A program made the translations under genes and the position numbers. The notes beneath the pieces were generated by a model. It was not told the DNA's origin and made no database searches. It saw nothing but the letters and a program-made list of their open reading frames with translations. From Tepidimonas sp. UBA997 (GTDB taxonomy: Bacteria; Pseudomonadota; Gammaproteobacteria; Burkholderiales; Burkholderiaceae_C), in assembly GCA_002291945.1 (NCBI GenBank), contig DBAZ01000010.1, positions 1 through 50,704 on the forward strand: a stretch of 50,704 nucleotides of DNA, in the 5' to 3' direction. Positions 42,377 to 50,569 of the stretch are shown here, one piece after another. Positions within the stretch are counted from its first letter, which is position 1. Every line of letters starts with the position of its first letter.

Positions 42377-43437
42377 GCATTCAAACCGACGACTTTGCCC
42401 CCGCGCCCAAGCGCATGGTGTCTGCGGCACCCGAAAGCAGCCGCGAAGAGGCGCTGGAGCGTGCCTTGCGCCCCAAGGGCCTGACCGAATATGTGGGTCA
42501 GGCCAAGGTGCGCGAGCAGCTCGAAATCTTCATCGGCGCGGCCAAAAAGCGCCAAGAGGCGCTCGATCATGTGCTGCTGTTTGGCCCGCCGGGTTTGGGT
42601 AAAACCACGCTATCGCACATCATCGCGCACGAATTGGGCGTCAATTTGCGGCAAACCAGCGGCCCGGTGCTGGAAAAACCGAAAGACCTGGCAGCCCTGC
42701 TGACCAACCTCGAAGCCCATGATGTGCTGTTCATCGACGAAATCCACCGGCTCAGCCCGGTGGTGGAGGAAATCCTCTACCCCGCGCTGGAGGACTACCA
42801 GATCGACATCATGATCGGCGAAGGGCCGGCGGCGCGCAGCATCAAGCTGGACTTGCAGCCTTTCACCCTGGTCGGTGCGACCACCCGAGCGGGTATGCTC
42901 ACCAACCCGCTGCGCGACCGTTTTGGCATCGTCGGGCGGCTGGAGTTCTACACGCCCGAAGAACTGGTCCGCATCGTGCGGCGCAGTGCCGGTCTGCTGG
43001 CCGCCCCGGTCGAGGCGGCAGGGGCGTTCGAGATCGCGCGCCGTTCGCGCGGCACGCCACGCATTGCCAACCGGCTGCTGCGCCGGGTGCGCGACTACGC
43101 CGACGTCAAGGGAGACGGCACCATCACGCTCGACATCGCCAACAAGGCCTTGGCCATGCTCGACGTGGACCCGCAGGGCTTCGACCTGATGGATCGCAAG
43201 CTGCTGGAAGCGGTGATCCACAAATTCGATGGTGGCCCGGTGGGGCTGGACAACATCGCGGCCAGCATAGGCGAGGAGCGCGACACCATCGAGGACGTGA
43301 TCGAGCCTTACCTGATCCAGCAAGGGTATTTGCAGCGCACACCGCGGGGTCGGGTGGCTACGCTGGCGGCGTTCCGCCACCTGGGTTTGCAGCCACCGCC
43401 GCGCGAGGCGGGGCTGTTTGATGCGGGGCAGGCCTGA
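42373..43437 (+). CDS. ruvB: Holliday junction branch migration helicase RuvB
   Basis: RuvB is the AAA+ motor that drives branch migration with RuvA. The 354-residue product has Walker A FGPPGLGKTTLSH near residue 73, Walker B LFIDEIHRLSPVVEE near 118, the sensor ATTRAGMLTNPLRDRFG near 170 and the winged-helix C-terminus with YLQRTPRGRVAT. ATG at 42373 overlaps the small gene before it. The N-terminal 20 residues before the core match the betaproteobacterial form. Confidence 0.97.
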   Translation: MSIQTDDFAPAPKRMVSAAPESSREEALERALRPKGLTEYVGQAKVREQLEIFIGAAKKRQEALDHVLLFGPPGLGKTTLSHIIAHELGVNLRQTSGPVLEKPKDLAALLTNLEAHDVLFIDEIHRLSPVVEEILYPALEDYQIDIMIGEGPAARSIKLDLQPFTLVGATTRAGMLTNPLRDRFGIVGRLEFYTPEELVRIVRRSAGLLAAPVEAAGAFEIARRSRGTPRIANRLLRRVRDYADVKGDGTITLDIANKALAMLDVDPQGFDLMDRKLLEAVIHKFDGGPVGLDNIAASIGEERDTIEDVIEPYLIQQGYLQRTPRGRVATLAAFRHLGLQPPPREAGLFDAGQA

Positions 43438-43447
43438 AGCCTGTGGG

Positions 43448-44086
43448 CTAACTGAACGTTTCTTCCTGGCTGCTGCCCTCGAGGTGACTCACATCACCCC
43501 AGCCGACCAGGGTCAGGCCATCGGGTGTCCACAGCACCCGGTTGATGCCTGCGTTGGCCAGTGCCCAGGTGCGGGGTGACGCAAGCTCCACCCGAGCCGC
43601 AGCCCGATAAACGATATCCAGCACACCGCCGTGCGCGACCACCACGATCTGCTCGCCCACATGGCGCGAAGCGAGTTCATGGAAGGTTTGTTCGACCCGC
43701 GCTTGCAAATCCAGCAGCGATTCCCCGCCGGGTGGCGCAAAGTCGGGAATGCGGCGGCGCCAGGCGTCCGTCATGTCGGGGCTGCGCTCGGCAAGTTCGG
43801 CCCAGGTGTGGCCTTGGCATTCGCCAAAATGGCGCTCACGCAGCCCGGCGTGGAACTGCAGCGCATGCGGGTGATGTTGGGTCAGCGCCTGAGCCGTCTG
43901 GACGGCCCGCTGCAAATCGCTGCTGTACAGCGCCGCAATGCGTTCTTCCCGCAAGGCGTGGGCGGTTCTGGCAGCCTGCCACAGACCGTGCGCATTGAGC
44001 GGGATATCGAGCTGGCCCTGGATGCGGGCTTCCCGATTCCAGGCGGTCTCGCCATGTCGTATCGCTAGGATGCGGGTGCATTGCAC
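43448..44086 (-). CDS. Histidine phosphatase family protein
   Basis: The 212-residue protein belongs to the phosphoglycerate mutase-like histidine phosphatase superfamily (GpmB/CobC type). The catalytic motif is LAIRHGETAWNREARIQGQLDIPLN at residues 7-31, with RHG giving the phospho-His. Later YSSDLQRAVQTAQAL near 55, GL(R)ERHFGECQG near 83 and VAHGGVLDIVYR near 152 complete the site. Substrate is unknown; gpmB is often the name used, but mutase activity should not be assumed. The start is GTG at 44086. It converges with ruvB. Confidence 0.92.
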   Translation of the reverse strand: MQCTRILAIRHGETAWNREARIQGQLDIPLNAHGLWQAARTAHALREERIAALYSSDLQRAVQTAQALTQHHPHALQFHAGLRERHFGECQGHTWAELAERSPDMTDAWRRRIPDFAPPGGESLLDLQARVEQTFHELASRHVGEQIVVVAHGGVLDIVYRAAARVELASPRTWALANAGINRVLWTPDGLTLVGWGDVSHLEGSSQEETFS

Positions 44087-44108
44087 AAAAAAGTCCTTCA
44101 GAAGTGGC

Positions 44109-44136
44109 GTGTCAGACGATGCATTCAGCCTAGAAT
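44109..44136 (+). promoter_or_regulatory. Candidate sigma-70 promoter of cheV
   Basis: GTGTCA (44109-44114) and TAGAAT (44131-44136) with 16-bp spacing lie 40 bases before the cheV start. GCGGATAA just downstream (44141-44148) resembles a flagellar sigma-28 -10, but no matching -35 is found. Confidence 0.4.
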
Positions 44137-44176
44137 GCTAGCGGATAAGCCCATTGCCCATGTCCAAGGAGTCTTC

Positions 44177-45157
44177 ATGGCGGCATCTTCATTGCAAAAA
44201 GACATCGACGAACGCACCAACCTGACGGGTTCCAACAAGTTCGAGATGCTGCTGTTTCGTCTCGGGCATGCGCCGGGCAGCGACCGTTCCGAGCTGTTTG
44301 GCATCAACGTCTTCAAAATCCGTGAGATCGTGGCCATGCCTTCGGTCACGGCGATGGCGGGGGCACCGCAGCACGTGATTGGGGTGGTGAACCTGCGCGG
44401 GCAGGTGATCCCCGTCATCGATCTGCCTGCGGTGGTGGGTTGTGTGCCCAAAACCGGCTTGAACATCATGCTGGTGACCGAGTATGCACGCACCACCCAG
44501 GCCTTTGCCGCCGAGTCGGTGGAAGACATCGTGCGCCTCGACTGGAAGCAAATTCTTTCCGCCGAAGAGTCGATGGCTCGTGGCTACGTGACCAGCATTG
44601 CCCGCCTCGATGGCGATCAGCATTCGACCCGACTGGCGCAGATTCTGGATGTGGAGTCGATTCTCCAGCGCATATTGCCGAACACCGAAGTCGATGTCAA
44701 AACGGAATCGGTCGGGCCTCAGGTCAGCATCCGCCCGGGCTCTCTGGTGATTGCTGCGGATGATTCGTTCGTGGCTCGCAGCATGATCGAGCAGGAGTTG
44801 AAGGCGCTGCATCTGCCTTTCGAGATGTACAAAAACGGCCAGGAGGCCTGGAACCGCATCGAGGCGATTGCAGCCGAGTGCCAATCCAGAGGCCAGCCTC
44901 TGCACGACCGTGTGGCCGTGGTGCTGACTGACCTCGAAATGCCTGAAATGGATGGGTTCACGCTGACCCGCCATGTGAAGAAGGACGTGGCCATGCGGGG
45001 GGTGCCGGTGGTGATTCATTCGTCCTTGACCGGTGACACCAACGAAAACCACGTCCGTAGCGCCGGTGCCGATGCTTATGTGGCGAAATTTGCGGCCCGA
45101 GAACTGGCGGATGTCCTGCGTCGGGTACTGGCGCAGTACAGCACCGCTACGGCCTGA
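44177..45157 (+). CDS. cheV: Chemotaxis protein CheV (CheW-receiver fusion)
   Basis: CheV couples chemoreceptors to CheA through its CheW domain and is tuned by phosphorylation of its receiver. The 326-residue product has a CheW domain (about 15-175; FGINVFKIREIV, GVVNLRGQVIPVIDL) and a receiver domain (about 190-320) with acidic pair ADDSF, phospho-acceptor Asp in LTDLEMPEMDG near residue 253, and Lys in YVAKF near 300. ATG at 44177 follows AAGGAG (44166-44171). No other chemotaxis gene is in the window. Its end overlaps the convergent DUF4136 gene by 11 bases. Confidence 0.95.
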   Translation: MAASSLQKDIDERTNLTGSNKFEMLLFRLGHAPGSDRSELFGINVFKIREIVAMPSVTAMAGAPQHVIGVVNLRGQVIPVIDLPAVVGCVPKTGLNIMLVTEYARTTQAFAAESVEDIVRLDWKQILSAEESMARGYVTSIARLDGDQHSTRLAQILDVESILQRILPNTEVDVKTESVGPQVSIRPGSLVIAADDSFVARSMIEQELKALHLPFEMYKNGQEAWNRIEAIAAECQSRGQPLHDRVAVVLTDLEMPEMDGFTLTRHVKKDVAMRGVPVVIHSSLTGDTNENHVRSAGADAYVAKFAARELADVLRRVLAQYSTATA

Positions 45158-45833
45158 TCGCAGGCTGTCGGGGTTTTTCGATGACGACCTGTCGCTGGCC
45201 TGCTGGTGCCGTCGGAAAATCCGTGAAGGCGGCCTCCACCAGTGCCTGAATCAGCACGGGCGCGTCATGCCAGGGGCCTTCCTGGGAGGCGAGGCTGTCG
45301 TACACGATCCGATTCGACGTCGCATCACGAATCTGCACCCGAAGCTCGCGTTCATGATGCAAGGATGGCATGTGATGGAGCACCGGAAGCCAGACCACTT
45401 GCCCAGACCCAGTCACCACCACATCATGTCCAGGCAATCCCCAGAAGGGGCTGGAAAAAAAAGGGTTGCCCCACGGGTCGCGCCAGGTTCTCTGGTGCCG
45501 CCAAGTCAGTTGGATGACCCATTGGGCCTGCGCCCTTTCATTGACCACGGTGGAGCCCCAGCGAGCCAGCCACTCACGCGTCTGGACTTCCAACCGACCC
45601 TGGATAGCCGAAACGGCTGCGTCTTGCTGGGCGGGGGATCGCTCAAAGGCAAACCGGTCGCCTGGTGTCGGCCGTCGCTGGTCGTCCCAGGCCGCGTGGG
45701 TTTGCACCGCATGCTCCAGGCGGATCACATGCGCACAGCCCGACAGCAGCAGACCGGCGGCCAACAGGAGGAGGGCACCGACCCAGCGTGACACGCCCGC
45801 TCGATGATCAGAAAGGTGCTGGGAGGTGCTCAT
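45147..45833 (-). CDS. DUF4136 lipoprotein
   Basis: The 228-residue protein starts with a signal peptide whose lipobox LLLSGC puts the acylated Cys near residue 33. The mature part matches DUF4136-type outer-membrane-associated lipoproteins (basic, with RFAFERSPAQQDAAVSAIQGRLEVQTREWL after the signal). Function unknown. It starts at ATG 45833, overlapping the stop of ttcA (45830-45833), so it is the second gene of a unit with ttcA. Confidence 0.85.
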   Translation of the reverse strand: MSTSQHLSDHRAGVSRWVGALLLLAAGLLLSGCAHVIRLEHAVQTHAAWDDQRRPTPGDRFAFERSPAQQDAAVSAIQGRLEVQTREWLARWGSTVVNERAQAQWVIQLTWRHQRTWRDPWGNPFFSSPFWGLPGHDVVVTGSGQVVWLPVLHHMPSLHHERELRVQIRDATSNRIVYDSLASQEGPWHDAPVLIQALVEAAFTDFPTAPAGQRQVVIEKPRQPAIRP

Positions 45834-46720
45834 CCGATAGACAAAGGAACCATCACGCTGCCGGGTAGAGTCTGGCTGGTGGGCAGAGGTTCCTCGTCAA
45901 AGGCGGTGTCGCCGTTTGCGTCGGCCACGCCGGTGGTTTGCAGGGTCTGGAACGGGAACAGTTGCCGGTCCATCAGGTGGCTGGGCACCACGTTTTGCAG
46001 CGCCTTGAGCATGTTGTCGAGCCGACCGGGGAATTTCTTGTCCCAGTCGCGCAGCATGTTGCCCACCTGCACGCGCTGCAAGTTGTCTTGGCTGCCGCAC
46101 AGGGTGCAGGGGATGATGGGGTAGGCCTGCACCTGCGCCCAGCGGATGATCTCCTTCTCGGCCACGTAGGCCAGCGGGCGGATCACCATGAATTCGCCGT
46201 TGTCGCTCACCAGCTTGGCAGGCATGCCCTTGAGTTTGGCGCCGAAGAACATGTTGAGCAACAGCGTCTGCAGCATGTCGTCGCGGTGGTGGCCGAGCGC
46301 GATCTTGTTGCAGCCCAGTTCGCGCGCCACCTTGTACAGAATGCCCCGGCGCAGGCGGCTGCACAGGCTGCACAGGGTCTTGCCTTCGGGGATCACCTTC
46401 TTGACGACGCTGTAGGTGTCCTGCGTCTCGATGTGAAACGGGATGCCAAGCTCGCTGAGGTATTCGGGCAGCACATGGGCCGGAAAGCCCGGCTGCTTCT
46501 GGTCGAGGTTGACGGCGACCAGCTCGAAGTCGATCGGGGCACGCTGGCGCAGCTTCATCAGGATGTCGAGCAGGGTGTAGCTGTCCTTGCCGCCCGACAG
46601 GCAGACCATCACCCGGTCGCCCGCGTTGATCATCTGGTAATCGTTGATGGCTTGACCCACCAAGCGGCACAGACGCTTTTCCAGCTTGTGGTTCTCGAAA
46701 GCGCGTTTTTCGGGGGTCAT
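45830..46720 (-). CDS. ttcA: tRNA 2-thiocytidine biosynthesis protein TtcA
   Basis: TtcA thiolates cytidine 32 of certain tRNAs using ATP and a 4Fe-4S cluster. The 296-residue product has the PP-loop VCLSGGKDSYTLLDIL near residue 40, and the conserved cysteine pairs CSLCSRLRRG near 117 and PCTLCGSQDN near 205. These are the TtcA features. ATG at 46720 is chosen as the family start; the frame stays open upstream inside the ATPase gene without family resemblance. It is followed by the DUF4136 gene with a four-base overlap. Confidence 0.96.
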   Translation of the reverse strand: MTPEKRAFENHKLEKRLCRLVGQAINDYQMINAGDRVMVCLSGGKDSYTLLDILMKLRQRAPIDFELVAVNLDQKQPGFPAHVLPEYLSELGIPFHIETQDTYSVVKKVIPEGKTLCSLCSRLRRGILYKVARELGCNKIALGHHRDDMLQTLLLNMFFGAKLKGMPAKLVSDNGEFMVIRPLAYVAEKEIIRWAQVQAYPIIPCTLCGSQDNLQRVQVGNMLRDWDKKFPGRLDNMLKALQNVVPSHLMDRQLFPFQTLQTTGVADANGDTAFDEEPLPTSQTLPGSVMVPLSIG

Positions 46721-46721
46721 C

Positions 46722-47909
46722 TCATCTCCAGTCGTGACCCGGCATGATGCGCTGCATGAACGCGTCAAACATAGGAACGGTGAATGCCGTATCACCGTGG
46801 CTGGGGCTCCAGACCATGCCCTTGCCAATCAGCGAACTGCGTGTCGGTGCAAGTGAGGAGACCTTCTCTCCCAGGCAGGTGGCGATGTCCCCCGAGCGGT
46901 GGGGGCCCTCGCCCAGTTCGGCCATCGCGCGAAGGTATTTTTTTTCCTTGAGGGTGCAGCGGTCGAAACGAACGCGGAAAAAACCCTCGTCCAGACCAGC
47001 CAGGGCCACGGCACCGGCCTTGTGCACCACACCAATGTCGATCGGGCTGGTTTCGGCGGCCAGCCAAGTGTAACTGCCCCAAGCCTGCAGGAAGTAGGCG
47101 TAGCCCTGGGTCACGCGCAGGATCTCGGCGAGAGCGGCAGGGGTGATGGCGATCCCCTCGTCCTGCAGGGGCTTGGCGATGGCCTGGGCCGCGTCTTCCG
47201 GTGCCAGTGCGCCGATGAAGGGGAAGTCGAACAGGCGCTCGGCGTAGGACTTGGCGTTACCTAGCTGGCCCCGCAGCTGCGGCAGGCCAGCGCCCACCAG
47301 CACCACGGGCAGGCGGCGTTGCTCGCTGCGGTGCATGGCGGTGATGAGGGCGGCCAACTGGGTTTCCGGGACGTACTGCAGCTCGTCGATGAACAGGGCC
47401 AGGGCGGTGCCCGCCGCCTGGGCGGCCAGGCCGACCTGCTCCATCAGCGCCTGCAGGTCATGCTCCAGGTCGCCGTTGTCGGCCAGGCCGGGTTCGGGCT
47501 CGTGGTCGATGCCGACCTCGATGTCGTGGTAGGTCACCTTCAGGCCCTTGGCGAAACCGGCCAGCGCACGCAGGCCGCGAATGGCCAGGGCCTTGGCATT
47601 TTCCAGTTGCGACAGCCGCAGCAGGGCCTGCCGCAACTGGGGCGCCAGCAGCGCGGGCAGGGACCGCCCCTCGGGTGCCTCGATGCGGATGGTGTGGATG
47701 CCGGCCGCTTCGGCGTCATCGCGCATGCGGTCCAGCAGCACCGTCTTGCCCACGCCGCGCAGGCCGATCAGCATCGCGCTCTTGGCCGGTCGACCGATGC
47801 GCGCACGCTCGATGGCCACGTGGACCGCCTGCAGCAGGGGGTCACGACCGGCCAGCTCGGGCGGTGGGGTTCCCGCGCCTGGCGCAAACGGGTTGCGGAT
47901 GGGGTTCAT
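46722..47909 (-). CDS. AAA-family ATP-binding protein (Orc1/Cdc6-like NTPase)
   Basis: The 395-residue protein has Walker A IGLRGVGKTVLLDRM near residue 48 and Walker B ALFIDELQYV near 170, and a sensor VLVGAGLPQLRG near 202. The C-terminal part (about 300-380) looks like a winged helix (KEKKYLRAMAELGEGPHRSGDIATCLG). Such proteins are often annotated as ATP-binding or Orc1/Cdc6-like and occur as single mobile-looking genes; function is unknown. It interrupts the ttcA-folB order common in Burkholderiales. The sequence upstream of its start (47920-47960) is strikingly AT-rich. Confidence 0.85.
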   Translation of the reverse strand: MNPIRNPFAPGAGTPPPELAGRDPLLQAVHVAIERARIGRPAKSAMLIGLRGVGKTVLLDRMRDDAEAAGIHTIRIEAPEGRSLPALLAPQLRQALLRLSQLENAKALAIRGLRALAGFAKGLKVTYHDIEVGIDHEPEPGLADNGDLEHDLQALMEQVGLAAQAAGTALALFIDELQYVPETQLAALITAMHRSEQRRLPVVLVGAGLPQLRGQLGNAKSYAERLFDFPFIGALAPEDAAQAIAKPLQDEGIAITPAALAEILRVTQGYAYFLQAWGSYTWLAAETSPIDIGVVHKAGAVALAGLDEGFFRVRFDRCTLKEKKYLRAMAELGEGPHRSGDIATCLGEKVSSLAPTRSSLIGKGMVWSPSHGDTAFTVPMFDAFMQRIMPGHDWR

Positions 47910-47985
47910 GGTCGCGATTATAGCGATATTTGAAATATTTTCTTAAAAATATAACTTTGCAAACATCACTTGATTTGGGGAATTC

Positions 47986-48396
47986 TCACCACTGCCCGCT
48001 TTCGATGCGGATGGCCACTTCACAGTCGTCAAAAATTTCGAGCTTGGCTATCTTTACCCGCACGCCGATCACGCCCGGCAATTGCATGAGCCGATGGGCC
48101 AGTTTGCCGATCAGGCTTTCCAGCAGGTTCACATGTTCGGCCGTGCATTCGTCGATGATGACCTGGCGCACCTTGCGGTAGTCGAGCACGTGGCTGATGT
48201 CGTCGTCGTGCGGCATGAGCGGCTGCGTGCCCTGGTTGAGTTCGGCATCCACCTGGATCGGCTGCGGGCTGGTTTTTTCGTGCTCCAGAATGCCAAGGTT
48301 GGCGTTGAAGCGCAAGCCGGTGAGGGTCAGGATCTGCGTGCCGGCACCGCTGTGCAGGCCGCGCAAGGCATAGGAGTGGGAGTGGGCGGTGCTCAT
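47986..48396 (-). CDS. folB: Dihydroneopterin aldolase
   Basis: FolB converts dihydroneopterin to hydroxymethyldihydropterin in folate synthesis. The 136-residue product has the LTLTGLRFNANLGILEHEKTSPQPIQVDAEL core, HVLDYRKVRQVI near 70 and NLLESLIGKLAHRLM near 92, which match the family. I chose ATG at 48396; ATG at 48426 is ten codons longer and would overlap the SDR end. The SDR gene precedes it on the same strand and may supply dihydromonapterin reductase (FolM-like) activity. Confidence 0.93.
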   Translation of the reverse strand: MSTAHSHSYALRGLHSGAGTQILTLTGLRFNANLGILEHEKTSPQPIQVDAELNQGTQPLMPHDDDISHVLDYRKVRQVIIDECTAEHVNLLESLIGKLAHRLMQLPGVIGVRVKIAKLEIFDDCEVAIRIESGQW

Positions 48397-48422
48397 GTTG
48401 GGGTGTCGAGGGGCGCTGGGGT

Positions 48423-49202
48423 TCACATGAGCGAGAAATCGCGCTCGAAGCGCATCAGGTGCTGGCCTCCATCGACCAGCAATGTGGTGCCGGTGAGGGA
48501 TCGGTTGTCGAGCGCGAACCGCACCGTGGCTGCCACGTCCTGCGGCGTGGAGGATCGGCCCAGTGGCGACTGGCGGTGCAGTGCCTGAAATTTTTCATCG
48601 CTCAGCAGGTGGCTGGTCAGCGTCAGGCCGGGGGCCACGCCCACCACCCGCATGACGGGTGCCAGCGCCATCGCCAGCATGGTGTTGGCGGCCTCCAATG
48701 CCGCCTTGGACAGGGTGTAGCTGAAAAAGTCCGGGTTCATGTTCCACAGCTTCTGGTCCAGCAGGTTGACCACCGTGCCGATGGCGGTTTCGCCCGGTGA
48801 GCGTTCCAGCAGGTGGGTGTACAGCGCCTGGGCCAGCAGGATCGCGGCCCCGGTGTTGGCCCGCAGATGGGTGTCTAGAGCGGCAAAGCCAAAGGTCTGG
48901 GCGCTGTCATGCTCGAAGGTGGAAGCGCTGTTGACCACCGCATCCAGCCGTCCGAAGCGGCGCAGCACCGCAGGCACCAGGGCGCGGCAAGCGGCCTCAT
49001 CGCGCAAGTCTGCGGCAAACGCGGCACTGTCGGCGCCCAGCGCCTGGCAATCCTGCACGGTCGCCTGAGCCTCGCGGCCGGAAAGGCGGTAATGCACGGC
49101 CACGTGCCAGCCCGCCTGCGCCAGGTGCAGTGCGATGTCACGGCCCAGGCGCTTGCCAGCGCCGGTAACCAGCACCACCGGTGGGGAGGAGGGCAAAGAC
49201 AT
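48423..49202 (-). CDS. Short-chain dehydrogenase/reductase, possibly FolM-like
   Basis: The 259-residue Rossmann protein has VTGAGKRLGRDIALHLAQ near residue 12 (nucleotide loop, with Arg after Lys suggesting NADPH), the catalytic YTLSKAA near residue 158 (Tyr-x3-Lys), and VGVAPGLTLTSHL near 190. The GAGKRLGR start resembles pteridine reductase/FolM enzymes. Position just before folB supports a pterin role, which is inferred. ATG at 49202 shares bases 49201-49202 with the ATG of the divergent midA gene. Confidence 0.87.
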   Translation of the reverse strand: MSLPSSPPVVLVTGAGKRLGRDIALHLAQAGWHVAVHYRLSGREAQATVQDCQALGADSAAFAADLRDEAACRALVPAVLRRFGRLDAVVNSASTFEHDSAQTFGFAALDTHLRANTGAAILLAQALYTHLLERSPGETAIGTVVNLLDQKLWNMNPDFFSYTLSKAALEAANTMLAMALAPVMRVVGVAPGLTLTSHLLSDEKFQALHRQSPLGRSSTPQDVAATVRFALDNRSLTGTTLLVDGGQHLMRFERDFSLM

Positions 49203-50364
49203 GAAGGACAATCCGAGGGTGGATACAAAAGCCGAAATTTTACCGGGGGGGCCTGCTGACGCACCCGACCCCTTGTTTGCCCACATGGCGCAGACCCTCA
49301 GGCGGGCCGGCGGCTGGCTGCCGTTTGACCGTTTCATGGCCTTGGCTTTGTACACCCCGGGGCTGGGTTATTACGCCCACGGCTCGATCAAGTTCGGCAG
49401 CATGCCCGGCAGCGGCAGCGATTTCGTCACTGCGCCCGAGTTGTCGCCCTGGTTTGGCCGCACGCTGGGCGCTCAGGTGGTGCAGGCGATGCAGGCCACG
49501 GGCACCGATGAGATCTGGGAATTCGGTGCCGGCAGCGGCGCTTTGGCCGCCCAGGTGCTGGCCGAGGTGCTGTCCAGTGGCATGGCCTTGAGGCGTTACA
49601 CCATCGTCGATGTGTCGGGCTCGTTGCGGCAACGCCAGCAGCAGCGCTTGCAGCCCTTTGGCAGCCGGGTGCAATGGGCCGATGCCTTGCCGGAGCGGTT
49701 GCAGGGTGTGCTGCTGGGCAACGAAGTGCTCGATGCGATGCCGGTACAGTTGCTCCAGCGCCAGCAGGGTGTCTGGTGGGAGCGTGGCGTGGCGCTGGAC
49801 GCAGCGGCCCATCCTCCCGCTTTCATCTGGTCGAACCGCCCGACCCCGCACCGGCCACCGCTAGACGTGCCGGGTGACCACGACTACCTGACCGAAATCC
49901 ACCCGCAGGCCGAGGCCTTCATCCGCACCTTGGCCGAGCGCTGGGAACGCGGGGCGGCCTTCTTCATCGATTACGGTTTTCCGGCCGCCGAGTACTACCA
50001 TCCGCAGCGCCACATGGGCACGCTGCTGTGCCACCGCCTGCACCGCAGCGACCCCGACCCCCTGACCGATGTCGGGCGCAAAGACATCACCGCCCACGTC
50101 AATTTCAGCGCGGTGGCGCTCGCCGCCCAGGATGCTGGGTTGCAGGTCATGGGCTATGCCAGCCAGGGGCGTTTTCTGATCAACGCCGGTTTGCCGGGGC
50201 GGCTGGAGCAGGCATCGCTGGCTGAGCGGGTGGCCTGCAGTCGGCTCATCAACGAGCACGAAATGGGGGAGTTGTTCAAGGTGCTGGCCTTGGCCCCGAT
50301 GGCCAGTGCCGAGGGCTGGCTGCCGAGCGGCTTCGCTCAGGGCGACCGGACGCACACGCTATGA
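49201..50364 (+). CDS. SAM-dependent methyltransferase, MidA/NDUFAF7 family
   Basis: MidA-like proteins methylate an Arg of the NDUFS2-type complex I subunit in mitochondria and are known in bacteria without proven targets. The 387-residue product has the family block GWLPFDRFMALALYTPGLGYYAHGS near residue 40, GSGSDFVTAPELSPWFG near 72, EFGAGSGALAAQVL near 102, GNEVLDAMPVQ near 178 and FFIDYGFPAAEYYHP near 260. ATG at 49201 follows GGGGAGGAG (49182-49190). A DUF2905 gene follows 10 bases later. Confidence 0.93.
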   Translation: MKDNPRVDTKAEILPGGPADAPDPLFAHMAQTLRRAGGWLPFDRFMALALYTPGLGYYAHGSIKFGSMPGSGSDFVTAPELSPWFGRTLGAQVVQAMQATGTDEIWEFGAGSGALAAQVLAEVLSSGMALRRYTIVDVSGSLRQRQQQRLQPFGSRVQWADALPERLQGVLLGNEVLDAMPVQLLQRQQGVWWERGVALDAAAHPPAFIWSNRPTPHRPPLDVPGDHDYLTEIHPQAEAFIRTLAERWERGAAFFIDYGFPAAEYYHPQRHMGTLLCHRLHRSDPDPLTDVGRKDITAHVNFSAVALAAQDAGLQVMGYASQGRFLINAGLPGRLEQASLAERVACSRLINEHEMGELFKVLALAPMASAEGWLPSGFAQGDRTHTL

Positions 50365-50374
50365 GGGGCCGGCC

Positions 50375-50569
50375 GTGATCCGCTGGTTCCTGGTGATTTT
50401 TTTGCTGCTGGTGCTGATCAGCCTGTTCACATCGTTGCTGCAGAAGCTGGGCTTGGGCAAGCTGCCGGGCGATATCCGGTTTCGAGCCTTGGGGCGGGAG
50501 TGGTTTCTGCCCATCACCACCACACTGCTGCTGAGTGCGCTGGCGAGCCTGCTGGCGCACCATGGGTGA
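50375..50569 (+). CDS. DUF2905 small membrane protein
   Basis: The 64-residue protein has two hydrophobic segments (about 3-20 and 43-60), with LGKLPGDIRFRALGREWFLPITT between, the DUF2905 hallmark. Function unknown. The start is taken as GTG at 50375; the frame is open upstream inside midA, but family proteins are short. It lies 10 bases after midA and probably is co-transcribed. Confidence 0.87.
   Translation: MIRWFLVIFLLLVLISLFTSLLQKLGLGKLPGDIRFRALGREWFLPITTTLLLSALASLLAHHG

Noticed and set aside
44141..44148. GCGGATAA as a flagellar sigma-28 -10 for cheV
   Set aside because: No TAAA-like -35 is found at the needed distance, and a sigma-70 candidate fits better.
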